This document shows positions 24,852 through 32,491 of a DNA stretch of 37,947 nt, piece after piece. Numbering within the stretch: position 1 is the stretch's first letter; every line of letters begins with the position of its first letter. The translations under genes and the position numbers were made by a program. The notes beneath the pieces are model-generated. The model saw only the letters and a list, made by a program, of their open reading frames with translations, had not been told where the DNA came from and did no database searches. Origin of the DNA: Herpetosiphonaceae bacterium (GTDB lineage Bacteria > Chloroflexota > Chloroflexia > Chloroflexales > Herpetosiphonaceae); the NCBI GenBank assembly GCA_013538855.1, contig JABXJS010000026.1:1-37947 (forward strand). The letters run 5' to 3'.

Positions 24852-24898
24852 TGTGGGTGCATGGCGGGGCTTGCAACTGCGCCCCCAACGCGCCCACA
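24852..24898 (+). promoter_or_regulatory. Structured 5' leader of the ABC operon
   Basis: TGTGGGTGC (24852-24860) pairs with GCGCCCACA (24890-24898), and GGGGC (24866-24870) with GCCCC (24881-24885), giving a long two-part hairpin upstream of the AAGGAG at about 24931. No T-tract follows, so it may affect mRNA stability or translation rather than termination. Confidence 0.4.
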
Positions 24899-24944
24899 TG
24901 CTGCACGGGGATGCAGCGCAACGTAGTCTAAGGAGCGCACGACG

Positions 24945-25904
24945 ATGCAGGCAGTGCTACAAACGCACCAGCTCAGCCGCTCGTTCGGCGGGCGTGCGGC
25001 GGTGGAGGGGCTAGATCTACGGCTTGAGGCAGGCACGATTTTCGGGCTGCTCGGGCCAAATGGCGCAGGCAAGACAACAACAATTCGGCTGCTGCTAGGG
25101 CTGCTCAAGCCCAGCGGCGGCCATGCCGAGGTGCTCGGGCTGGATGTGCGCAAGGCCGCCCGTCAAATTCGCGCCCAGACTGGCGTGCTGCTGGAGCACA
25201 GCGGCCTCTACGAGCGCCTAAGCGCTGCTGATAACCTAGCGTTTGCCGGGCGCGCCTACGGCCTAGAGCGCGCCGAGCGCCAGGCACGCGCCAAGCTGCT
25301 ACTGAGCACATTTGGGCTGTGGGAGCGGCGACACGAGCCGGTCGCCACCTGGAGCCGCGGCATGCGCCAGAAGCTGGCCATCGCCCGCGCGCTGATCCAT
25401 CGCCCGCGGCTGGTGTTTCTTGACGAGCCGACGGCGGGCCTCGACCCAGCCGCCGCCGTCAGCCTGCGCCAGACGCTGCTTGAGCTGGTCGCCAGCACCC
25501 AGACGACGCTGTTCATTACCACGCACAACCTGGCCGAGGCCGAGCGCATGTGCACGCTGATCGGCGTGCTGCGCCAGGGGCGGCTGGCGGCCCTCGGGCG
25601 GCCGGAGCAGATCAGGAGCGCCAGCGGCCAGCGCCAGCAGGTCACGCTACATGGCAGCGGCTTCGATAGCCCCGACGTGCGCGCAGCCATCGCGCTCCTG
25701 CCTGGCTGGACGCTGCACAGCGCCAGCGCGCAGGAGCTACAGCTCGATCAGCCGCCAAGCAGCACGCTGGCCCCGCTGATCACGGCGATCGTCAGCCATG
25801 GCGGCCAGATCGACAGCGTGCAGGCGCAGCAAGGCTCGCTCGAGTCGGCCTTTCTGGCGCTGGTCACGCCCCAGCAGCACACGGAGGTGCCCAATGATCG
25901 CTGA
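24945..25904 (+). CDS. ABC transporter ATP-binding protein
   Basis: The ATPase of an ABC-2-type exporter. The 319-residue protein has Walker A GPNGAGKT (37-44), the signature WSRGMRQKL (136-144, a variant of LSGGQ with SRGM), Walker B RLVFLDEP (155-162) and a C-terminal domain of about 100 residues as in drug-export and CcmA-like ATPases. The ATG at 24945 follows AAGGAG. Its last codons overlap the permease gene by 11 nt, so both are coupled. Promoter and probable operators lie upstream. The cargo is unknown; drug or lipid export are the usual roles. Confidence 0.94.
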   Translation: MQAVLQTHQLSRSFGGRAAVEGLDLRLEAGTIFGLLGPNGAGKTTTIRLLLGLLKPSGGHAEVLGLDVRKAARQIRAQTGVLLEHSGLYERLSAADNLAFAGRAYGLERAERQARAKLLLSTFGLWERRHEPVATWSRGMRQKLAIARALIHRPRLVFLDEPTAGLDPAAAVSLRQTLLELVASTQTTLFITTHNLAEAERMCTLIGVLRQGRLAALGRPEQIRSASGQRQQVTLHGSGFDSPDVRAAIALLPGWTLHSASAQELQLDQPPSSTLAPLITAIVSHGGQIDSVQAQQGSLESAFLALVTPQQHTEVPNDR

Positions 25905-26622
25905 CTATCGCGCTATGCTCTGGAAAGAGGGCCGCGAGCTTGTGGCCCAGTTCATCGGCAACCGGCTGCGGCTGCTGGTGCAGCTGGGCATCGTGGCCTA
26001 CTTCGCCGTGCTGCTGCCGCTGATCTTCGAGGACAGCTGGATTCCACGCCATGCGCTGATCTTCTGGGTGCTGCTGCCGTCGGCGCTGGCCCTGCCCATG
26101 GCCGCCGACAGCTTCGCCGGCGAGCGCGAGCGCCACACGCTAGAGACGCTGCTCGCGCTGCCGCTTAGCCCACGCGCCATCCTGGCAGGCAAGCTGACGA
26201 TGCAGGTGCTCTGGGCCTGGCTGTTCACCCAGATCGTCGTGGGGCTGAGCCTGATCACCGCCAATCTGATCGACCAGCAGCCTGGCGTGCAGTGGTTCAG
26301 CGGGCAGACGCTGCTGTTTGGCGCGGGCCTGAGCCTGGCCGTAACCGTTTTTTTGAACAGCCTGGGCATGTTCGTCTCGGCGCGCATGAGCGGCGTCAAG
26401 CAGGCGCAGATGCTGCTGGGCCTGCTGGTGATCGGCCTCGGCATGGCGACAGCCTTCGGCTTGAGCCTGCTGCCAGCCAATGCCGCGCTGCGCCAGGCTC
26501 CCCAGGTGCTGCCAGCCGCTCAGCTGGCGCTCGCCGGTGGCGGCATCCTGCTGCTGATCAGCCAGGGGCTGCTGCTGCTCACGCTGGCCCGGCTTAAACG
26601 ACCATGGCAGATGCTCAAGTGA
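25894..26622 (+). CDS. ABC-2-type transporter permease
   Basis: The membrane partner of the ATPase encoded just upstream. The start ATG at 25894 has GGAGG in front and overlaps the previous gene by 11 nt; a longer in-frame start at 25798 would lie inside the ATPase gene and is rejected. The 242-residue protein has about six hydrophobic segments: residues about 28-47, 52-66, 105-127, 142-165, 175-195 and 212-232. The motif DSFAGERERHTLETLLALPLSPRAILAGK (in part) between segments 2 and 3 is the conserved coupling region of ABC-2 permeases. One permease gene implies a homodimer. Confidence 0.92.
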   Translation: MIADYRAMLWKEGRELVAQFIGNRLRLLVQLGIVAYFAVLLPLIFEDSWIPRHALIFWVLLPSALALPMAADSFAGERERHTLETLLALPLSPRAILAGKLTMQVLWAWLFTQIVVGLSLITANLIDQQPGVQWFSGQTLLFGAGLSLAVTVFLNSLGMFVSARMSGVKQAQMLLGLLVIGLGMATAFGLSLLPANAALRQAPQVLPAAQLALAGGGILLLISQGLLLLTLARLKRPWQMLK

Positions 26623-26658
26623 TATTTCGACTCACCCTTTAGCAAGGAGACCATCCCT

Positions 26659-27075
26659 ATGCCATCAAACGCTATCGAGCTGTACCTGCGCAGCATCGGT
26701 TATCAGCTGCGGGCGCTACCAGCAGACCTGCGCAGCGCCGAGCTAGCCGAGCTGCGCGCGCACCTGCTGGCGCTGGCCGCCGACTACCAGGCCCAGGGCA
26801 TGGATATGGACACAGCGGCAAAAAATGCTGTCGCACAGTTCGGCCCGGCGCATGGGCTTGGCCGCCAGCTGCGGCGCAGCCATCAGCGCAGCACGCGCAG
26901 CGCCGCAGTTGCCGTCCTGGCGCTGCTCGGCTACCTCGTTGCGCTGGCGGTCGTGCTCACGTGGCTGCGCGTCACCTCCAGCGCCGAGACGCTGCCGCTG
27001 CAAATTGTCGGCGCGGTACTGCTGCCGCTGCCGATCCTGCTGCTACGCCGCCGCCGTCAGCGCCGGAGCGCCTAG
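26659..27075 (+). CDS. Small membrane protein with HAAS-like (permease-prefix) domain, copy 1
   Basis: A 138-residue protein from the ATG at 26659 (AAGGAG upstream). Residues about 1-65 form a soluble helical domain (IELYLRSIGYQLRALPADLR, then SAELAELRAHLLALAADYQ). This resembles the HAAS/permease-prefix domains that often accompany PadR regulators and ABC permeases. Two hydrophobic segments follow (about 78-98 and 112-127) with a basic tail RRRRQRRSA. A close paralogue lies at 27447, with PadR between them. It may be a membrane partner that binds PadR or the transporter; this is inferred from context. Confidence 0.82.
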   Translation: MPSNAIELYLRSIGYQLRALPADLRSAELAELRAHLLALAADYQAQGMDMDTAAKNAVAQFGPAHGLGRQLRRSHQRSTRSAAVAVLALLGYLVALAVVLTWLRVTSSAETLPLQIVGAVLLPLPILLLRRRRQRRSA

Positions 27076-27115
27076 CCCGCACCGCTATACCGCTACACAG
27101 AAGAAAGGACAACCT

Positions 27116-27457
27116 ATGGCACGCGATCTGTCACGTGGCGATGTGCCCACGCTGATTCTGGCGGTGCTCGTGCAGGGACCGCTGCACGGCTACGGCATCG
27201 CCCGCACCATCGAGGCGACAAGCGCCCAGGTGCTCCAACTGCGCGAAGGCTCGCTCTACCCAGCCCTGCGCGGCCTAGAGCAGCAGGGCTTTGTCGAAAG
27301 CCAGTGGGATACGCAGGAGAGCGGCCCGGCGCGCAAAGTCTACGGCATCACCGCCGCCGGTCGCACCGAGCTAGCCCGCCGCCAAGACGAGTGGGAGCGC
27401 TACGCCAACGCCGTCGATGCGCTGCTGCAGCGCAGGAGGCCCAGCTATGACACCTAG
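27116..27457 (+). CDS. PadR-family transcriptional regulator
   Basis: A 113-residue winged-helix protein. The start is the ATG at 27116 (AAAGGA upstream); the long open frame before it overlaps the preceding gene. The sequence has the PadR pattern: LILAVLVQGPLHGYGIARTIE (in part; residues about 13-33), EGSLYPALRGLEQQGFV (recognition helix region) and YGITAAGRTEL (wing and linker). It would repress the operon by binding the palindromes at 24779-24851 and be released by a ligand, probably a substrate of the exporter; this is inference from the family. It overlaps the next gene by 11 nt. Confidence 0.92.
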   Translation: MARDLSRGDVPTLILAVLVQGPLHGYGIARTIEATSAQVLQLREGSLYPALRGLEQQGFVESQWDTQESGPARKVYGITAAGRTELARRQDEWERYANAVDALLQRRRPSYDT

Positions 27458-27884
27458 CGCTATTGAGGAATACCTGCTGGTCGTCGCTCGCCAGCTACGC
27501 CATCTGCCCGCCGCCAGCCGCAGCGCCGAGCTAGCCGAGCTACGCGCGCACCTGCTGGCGCTGGCCGCCGACTACCAGGCTCAGGGCATGGATGCGGACG
27601 CGGCGGCGGCGCACGCTGTCGCGCAGTTCGGCCCGCCCAAGCCGCTGGGCAGCGGTCTGCGCCGCGCCTGGTATGCGAGCATCGGCTACGGCCGCGCGCT
27701 CATCCACTACGCCGGCGTGTACGTGGCCTCGCTGCTGCTGATCTTTGCCTTCCTGAGCGCAACGATGGACAAGCCCACCGACTTCGCCCACACGCTGCCG
27801 GCCCAGATCGCTTGGGCGGTGCTGCTGCCGCTGCCAGCGCTGATCTTCCAGGTGCTGTACCAGCGCCGCCGCGTCCGTCGCTAG
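27447..27884 (+). CDS. Small membrane protein with HAAS-like (permease-prefix) domain, copy 2
   Basis: The 145-residue product is a paralogue of the protein encoded at 26659: AELAELRAHLLALAADYQ is identical in both. It has AQGMDADAAAAHAVAQFGP followed by two hydrophobic segments (about 89-108 and 119-139) and a basic tail. The ATG at 27447 has AGGAGG and lies inside the end of the PadR gene. It is the last gene of the operon, closed by the terminator at 27893-27936. The pair looks like a duplication that has kept the helical domain and diverged in the membrane part. Confidence 0.82.
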   Translation: MTPSAIEEYLLVVARQLRHLPAASRSAELAELRAHLLALAADYQAQGMDADAAAAHAVAQFGPPKPLGSGLRRAWYASIGYGRALIHYAGVYVASLLLIFAFLSATMDKPTDFAHTLPAQIAWAVLLPLPALIFQVLYQRRRVRR

Positions 27885-27892
27885 CCCACGCC

Positions 27893-27936
27893 AAAAGACT
27901 GGCCCCGCTGCGACAATCAGCAGGGCCAGTCTTTTT
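27893..27936. terminator. Bidirectional intrinsic terminator
   Basis: AAAAGACTGGCCC and GGGCCAGTCTTTTTT form a stem with T-rich ends on both strands. It separates the plus-strand ABC/PadR operon from the convergent minus-strand molybdopterin oxidoreductase gene. Confidence 0.92.
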
Positions 27937-27954
27937 TCAGGTCCAGGGTGCACG

Positions 27955-30039
27955 CTAGGCCGCTGCAACCGTCACCGCGACGCTATTGAGCGCCGCATTG
28001 CCGGTCAGCAGATCAATCGCGCTATCGTCGGTCAGGTCGTTGATGCTTGCGCCGGGGTGCTCCGCCGCCACGCGGAGCTGCGCCGCTGGCCGTGCGTGGC
28101 CCCAGCCGTGGGGCAGGCTGACCACGCCGGGCATGATCTCGGCGCTGATCGCCAGCGGCACCTCGATCGCGCCGACCGCCGAGGTCACGCGCACCTGCTG
28201 TCCGGCGCTCAGCTGCCGCAGGGCGGCGTCGTCAGGATGCATCAGCAGCGTGCAGCGCTCGGCACCGCGCACCAGCCGCTCGACATTGTGCATCCACGAG
28301 TTGTTTGAGCGCAGTTGGCGACGGCCGATCAGGACCAGCTCGGCGCTGGCTGGCTGGTCGAGCAGCTCACGCTCGACGCGCGCGAGATCCTGCACAAACA
28401 GCTCAGGCGCACAGTGGATCAGGCCATCCGCGGTGGCCAGGCGCTGGGGCAGGCTCGGCTCCAGCGCGCCAAGGTCCACGCCGTGCGGCTCGCTCTGCAG
28501 GCGCTCCAGCGAGAGCGTGTCGCGCCACGGGCCGCCGCGCAGGCCACGCGCCAGCAGCTTATCAGGATGCAGCGGCTGGACTGGCTCGTCGGGGTTGACG
28601 AGCTGCCCGGCCAGCGCCTGGATAATCTGCCAGTCGTGGCGCATGTCCGGCTCGGGCGCAAAGATGGCCGGCGAGTACTTGGCGACATTGCGAATCGCCA
28701 GCACGTTGAAGGTTACGTCGTAGTGCTCATGCTCCAGCGCCGAGGTCGGCGGCAGGATAATGTTGGCGTGGCGCGTGGTCTCGTTGATGTAGAAGTCGAT
28801 GGCGACCATAAAGTCTAGCTCGGCCAGCGCCGCGTCGAGCTGCGCGCCATTGGGCGTCGAGAGCGCCGGATTGCCGGCCACAGTCACGAAGCCGCGGATC
28901 TGCCCCGCGCCTGGCGTGCGCATCTCCTCGGCCAGCGCTGCCACCGGCAGCTCGCCGGCGAACTCGGGCAGGCCGCGCACCCGCGAGCGCCAGCGGCCCC
29001 AGTTGCCCTTGCCGCCAGCGGCGACGACATCGAAGGCCGGGCGGGTCCACAGCGCGCCGCCTGGCCGATCAAGGTTGCCAGTGACAATGTTGAGCAGGTT
29101 GATCAGCCAGTTGCACAGGCCGCCGAAGCGCTGCACCGAGGTGCCGATCCGGCCGTAGACCACCGCCGCCGGAGCCGCCGCGAAGTCGCGCGCCAGCCGC
29201 CGCATGGTCGCCGCGTCGATGCCGGTTGGCCCGGCCACGCGCTCGGGCGCATAGGGCCGCACCAGCTCGGTCACACGGTCCAAGTCGCGGCAAAGCTCGG
29301 CCAGCCTGCCAGGGCTGACGAGCTGCTCGTCAAACAGCGTGTGCAGCATGCCCAGCAGCAGCAGCACATCGGAGCCAGGGCGAATGAAGATGTGCTCGTC
29401 GGCCAGCTCCGCCGTCTCGCTGCGCCGCGGGTCCACCACCACCAGCCGCCCGCCGCGCTCGCTGATCGCGCGCAACCGCCGCTTGACATCAGGTGCCGAC
29501 ATCAGGCTGCCGTTGGAGACCGCTGGATTTGCGCCCAGGATGAGCATATGCTGGGTGCGGTCAATATCGGGGATGGGCAGCAGCAGCTGGTGGCCGAACA
29601 TCCAGTAGGCTGTAAACTGGTGCGGCAGCTGGTCTACCGAGGTGGCCGAGAAGCGATTGCGCGTGCCCAGCGCCTTGATCAGCGCCGGCACAAACAGCAG
29701 CGAGCCATAGTTGTGCACCGTCGGGTTGCCAATATAGATGCCCAGCGCGTCGGGGCCGTGCTGTGCCTGCACCGCGCGCAGCCCACGCGCCGCCTCAGCA
29801 ATGGCCGTGTCCCAGTCGATGCGCTCCCAGCCGCTGGCGGTGCGCCGCACCGGATGGCGCAGGCGATCTGGGTCGGCGTGAATATCTTTGAGGCCCACAG
29901 CCTTGGGGCAGATATGGCCGCGGCTAAAAGGATCGGCTTCGTCGCCAGCAATCCGGGTGATCGTCGCCCCCTCCACCGTAATCTCAAGGCCACACATAGC
30001 CTCGCACAGCGGACAGGTGCGGTAGTGAACATCAGGCAT
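27955..30039 (-). CDS. Molybdopterin-dependent oxidoreductase (DMSO-reductase superfamily)
   Basis: The start is the ATG at 30039 with GGAGG in front; an in-frame codon 40 residues earlier lacks signals and overlaps the neighbouring gene. The 694-residue protein binds a [4Fe-4S] cluster through Cys9, Cys12, Cys16 and Cys44 (CPLCEAMC...HICPK) and a bis-molybdopterin cofactor, with the domain order of formate dehydrogenase or nitrate-reductase-like enzymes. At the place where a Cys, SeCys or Ser usually binds the metal, the sequence reads ATSVDQLPHQ (132-141), with Asp136 the likeliest ligand. There is no twin-arginine signal, so it is probably cytoplasmic, and no electron-transfer subunit is encoded nearby. 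The substrate is unknown. Confidence 0.9.
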   Translation of the reverse strand: MPDVHYRTCPLCEAMCGLEITVEGATITRIAGDEADPFSRGHICPKAVGLKDIHADPDRLRHPVRRTASGWERIDWDTAIAEAARGLRAVQAQHGPDALGIYIGNPTVHNYGSLLFVPALIKALGTRNRFSATSVDQLPHQFTAYWMFGHQLLLPIPDIDRTQHMLILGANPAVSNGSLMSAPDVKRRLRAISERGGRLVVVDPRRSETAELADEHIFIRPGSDVLLLLGMLHTLFDEQLVSPGRLAELCRDLDRVTELVRPYAPERVAGPTGIDAATMRRLARDFAAAPAAVVYGRIGTSVQRFGGLCNWLINLLNIVTGNLDRPGGALWTRPAFDVVAAGGKGNWGRWRSRVRGLPEFAGELPVAALAEEMRTPGAGQIRGFVTVAGNPALSTPNGAQLDAALAELDFMVAIDFYINETTRHANIILPPTSALEHEHYDVTFNVLAIRNVAKYSPAIFAPEPDMRHDWQIIQALAGQLVNPDEPVQPLHPDKLLARGLRGGPWRDTLSLERLQSEPHGVDLGALEPSLPQRLATADGLIHCAPELFVQDLARVERELLDQPASAELVLIGRRQLRSNNSWMHNVERLVRGAERCTLLMHPDDAALRQLSAGQQVRVTSAVGAIEVPLAISAEIMPGVVSLPHGWGHARPAAQLRVAAEHPGASINDLTDDSAIDLLTGNAALNSVAVTVAAA

Positions 30040-30098
30040 CAGCGCCTCCTCCAAAAACAACAGAGCTTTGCAGCACAGCCGATAGCGGTAGCCGGTGC

Positions 30099-30962
30099 CT
30101 AGAGGGCTTGGTAGGCGCGCAGCTTGAGCAGCGCCTGGATGGTCACCGCGCCGCGCCACTCGTACTCCACCGCCGCCGTGATCGGCTGCCAGTTGATTGG
30201 CCAGCCGCCGTCGGGCTGCTGCTGGCGCTGGAGCGCGGCGCTGGCCGCAGCGATCTGCTCGGCGCTGAAGAGCGCGTGGAAGGGGTGCGCAGGCGACGGT
30301 GCCCAGTCCAGCGGGCCTTTGAGATAGCCGCCCGCCTGTGGGTCAAAGTTGACCTCGCCAGCCGCCAGAATGCGCTGGCCCAGCGCATCCAGCAGCGGCT
30401 TAGCCCGCGCTTGATCGGGCGTGTGGCGCAGAAATTCTACAGCGCACATTACGGTGTGGAAGTCGCTGCCGTCGAAAGCGGCCAGGGCCTGCCAGCACCA
30501 CGCGCTAGCCTGCTCAACCCACGGATGCTGCACGCCATGCTTCAGCAGCAGGCCCACCAGCGCCGCCGTTGGGTTCAGCGACGGCTCAGGCTCCGCCGAC
30601 ACATTCCACCACGGCGCGCGCGGGTAGTCCAGCACGGCGGCGGTGGCAAAGGGCACGCCAGCGCCAGGCAGGCTGATCGACTGCAGCCAGTCGACAGCTT
30701 CGACGACGCATGGGACGTCAAACTGATCGAGCGCGTCGAGCCACTCGAAGGCCACCTGCACATCGACAGGCTGGCTCGACGGTACGCGCTTATCCGGCTC
30801 GAGCGCATTGCCAAAGCCGCCATCGGCATTTTGATAGGCCAGCAGCGCGCGCACCGCGCCATCAGGGGCCGCAGCGGCGAACAGCGCGGCAAACAGCTGC
30901 CGCTCCAGCAGGCGCGCGTGCTGCAGTAGAAAGTCGTGCGCACGCTCAATCCGTGAGGTCAT
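30099..30962 (-). CDS. Alpha/alpha-toroid (prenyltransferase/terpenoid-cyclase-like) protein
   Basis: The 287-residue protein contains repeated QxxDGGFG/W-type motifs (YQNADGGFGNALEPD at about residues 43-57 and QQQPDGGWPINW at about 247-258) and regular helical hairpins. These are seen in the alpha/alpha-toroid fold of terpene cyclases, prenyltransferases and related proteins. The DxDD motif of squalene-hopene cyclase is absent and the protein is less than half its length, so cyclase activity is doubtful. AAAGGAG precedes the ATG at 30962. It is upstream of, and close to, the molybdopterin enzyme gene (59 nt to its start) and may be co-transcribed with it. Confidence 0.78.
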   Translation of the reverse strand: MTSRIERAHDFLLQHARLLERQLFAALFAAAAPDGAVRALLAYQNADGGFGNALEPDKRVPSSQPVDVQVAFEWLDALDQFDVPCVVEAVDWLQSISLPGAGVPFATAAVLDYPRAPWWNVSAEPEPSLNPTAALVGLLLKHGVQHPWVEQASAWCWQALAAFDGSDFHTVMCAVEFLRHTPDQARAKPLLDALGQRILAAGEVNFDPQAGGYLKGPLDWAPSPAHPFHALFSAEQIAAASAALQRQQQPDGGWPINWQPITAAVEYEWRGAVTIQALLKLRAYQAL

Positions 30963-31010
30963 TCCAGACTCCTTTATCTACGCTGGACGCCTCACGCGCA
31001 CTCAGCGCGC

Positions 31011-31784
31011 CTACGCGGCCATGCGCGGCGCACGCGGGCGCGGCACGCTGCGGAAGAAGGCGACCAGCACCAGCACCAGCACGAGCGCGGCAGCAGCCCC
31101 GGCGACAAACGCCACCAGCGCCGCCTGCTTAACGACGATGCCCACATACGCCCATAGAATCACAAGCGTGTAGGCCACATCGCGATGCCGCCAGGCAATC
31201 GCAGCGGTGATGCCCAGACCGGCCAGCAGCATCAGCACCGCCCAGGCCGACTCGCTCAGCGGGTCGCCGCGCCAGCCCGCCCAGTATAGCACTGTTGCGA
31301 TGTTGGCGATGGTCGCCACGGTGATCCAGCCCAAGTACAGGCTGAACGGCACCTGCACAAGCCACTGCTCCCGCCGCCCGATCGCCTCGCGGCCAACGTT
31401 GAGCCGCCGATAGAGCACGATCAGCGTCGCCAGCAGCCCCAGCATCAGCACCACGGTGAGCGGAAACACCTCGTAGTGCCAGGCAAAGATCCAGGTGGCA
31501 TTAAAAAAGCAGGTCGCGGCAAACAGCCAGCCAACCCGCTGCACCCACGCGCTCTCGCGGTACTTCGGCAGCGCCTGATACACCGCAAAGGCGATCAGCG
31601 CGAGATAGATCACGCTCCAGATCGAGAAAACATAGCCAGCGGGGACAAACTTAATCGGGAATTTGTCGGAGATTGCGCCGGTGGTCTGTCCATTGAGGGG
31701 CACAAGGTTGGCTAGGGCGTTAACGCCAATCGTGATCACCAGCGCGGCGATGTTGACCCACGCCCGTGTTGTTGAGCGGGCCAT
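31011..31784 (-). CDS. TspO/MBR-family tryptophan-rich sensory protein
   Basis: A 257-residue membrane protein. The core (residues about 1-235) has the TspO-type pattern FVPAGYVFSIWSVIYLAL, FNATWIFAWHYE and a Trp-rich later part (LGWITVATIANIATVLYWAGW, in part), spread over about seven membrane segments, more than the usual five. TspO proteins bind porphyrins or other hydrophobic ligands and affect stress and pigment metabolism. The basic tail PRPRAPRMAA faces the cytoplasm if the usual topology holds. AAAGGAGG precedes the ATG at 31784. The next gene on the strand follows after 48 nt. Confidence 0.85.
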   Translation of the reverse strand: MARSTTRAWVNIAALVITIGVNALANLVPLNGQTTGAISDKFPIKFVPAGYVFSIWSVIYLALIAFAVYQALPKYRESAWVQRVGWLFAATCFFNATWIFAWHYEVFPLTVVLMLGLLATLIVLYRRLNVGREAIGRREQWLVQVPFSLYLGWITVATIANIATVLYWAGWRGDPLSESAWAVLMLLAGLGITAAIAWRHRDVAYTLVILWAYVGIVVKQAALVAFVAGAAAALVLVLVLVAFFRSVPRPRAPRMAA

Positions 31785-31825
31785 ACGGTCCTCCTTTCGC
31801 GCCAGGTGCCAGCGTGCGCAGACGG

Positions 31826-32221
31826 CTACTTAAAGCGCTCAAGCCACTGCACAGCCTCGTCAATATCGCTGAACATGCGCACGAGACCGCGCGCGCCGAT
31901 CAGCCCCATAATCAAGTTGCCGATCAGCCGACTCACGCCCGACTCAACCACCAGCGCAAGGCTTGTCGCGCTCACGCGCGCCTCGGGCTGCATATAGAAG
32001 CCGCGCGCCTCCCGTGACAGCGGCATGGCCTCGCGCAGATCCAGCAGCCGCGGGTACGATTTGGCCCCGCACAGCTGGTTTACGGCGGCCACGTTGGCTC
32101 GCGCATCAATCAGCGTCTCCTGAACACCTGGCTTAATCTTGATCCAAATGATTCCAGATTCCAAGGTGATCTGTGCTGTTCGTGTCTCAACAGTTTCGAC
32201 AGTGTTTCGTTGTGTGTTCAC
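31826..32221 (-). CDS. STAS/SpoIIAA-like small protein
   Basis: A 131-residue protein starting with GTG at 32221 (GAGAGGT upstream). The layout is that of a STAS/SpoIIAA-type domain: an N-terminal beta strand pair (ITLESGIIWIKIKPG), then a helix with QETLIDARANVAAVNQL, the strand RLLDLREA, and the C-terminal strand-helix AVQWLERFK. A MARVFS-like segment (VRMFSDIDEAVQWL) matches the usual end of such domains. The match is by pattern only, without a catalytic motif; a role in binding partners or ligands is plausible. It precedes the TspO gene by 41 nt and is in the same direction. Confidence 0.6.
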   Translation of the reverse strand: MNTQRNTVETVETRTAQITLESGIIWIKIKPGVQETLIDARANVAAVNQLCGAKSYPRLLDLREAMPLSREARGFYMQPEARVSATSLALVVESGVSRLIGNLIMGLIGARGLVRMFSDIDEAVQWLERFK

Positions 32222-32373
32222 AGACGACCTCTCTCGGTATACGCATGCACCTGCCCGCCGGATGAGCGGCTGTGCTGACCTTTAGTGCTTAAGTTTATTG
32301 TATATGGTACGTCTATCCCCCACATGTGTGAGAAACATGGTGCCACCACCACTAATACTTGCTAAACTAAGCA

Positions 32374-32407
32374 TCGCCGCGCTAGCTTGCGAGCTAGCTT
32401 ACGGCGA
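32374..32407 (-). terminator. Two-part hairpin downstream of the carboxylase gene
   Basis: TCGCCG...CGGCGA (outer) and GCTAGCT-TGCG-AGCTAGC (inner) form a strong stem 85 nt beyond the stop codon at 32492. On the minus strand it is followed by TGCTTAGTTT, a weak T-tract. Confidence 0.5.
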
Positions 32408-32491
32408 CGCTGGAGCGCTAGTATGTTGAAAATTACGCCTAGCGCGCTTCAACAGCCTGTGCTGTAGCAGCCGCTGCTGGCTGCAAGCCCG

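Noticed and set aside
24811-25014. Short plus-strand frame in the ABC operon leader as a leader peptide
   Set aside because: It runs into the ATPase gene, has no SD and no codon bias towards one amino acid that would suggest attenuation; there is no terminator.
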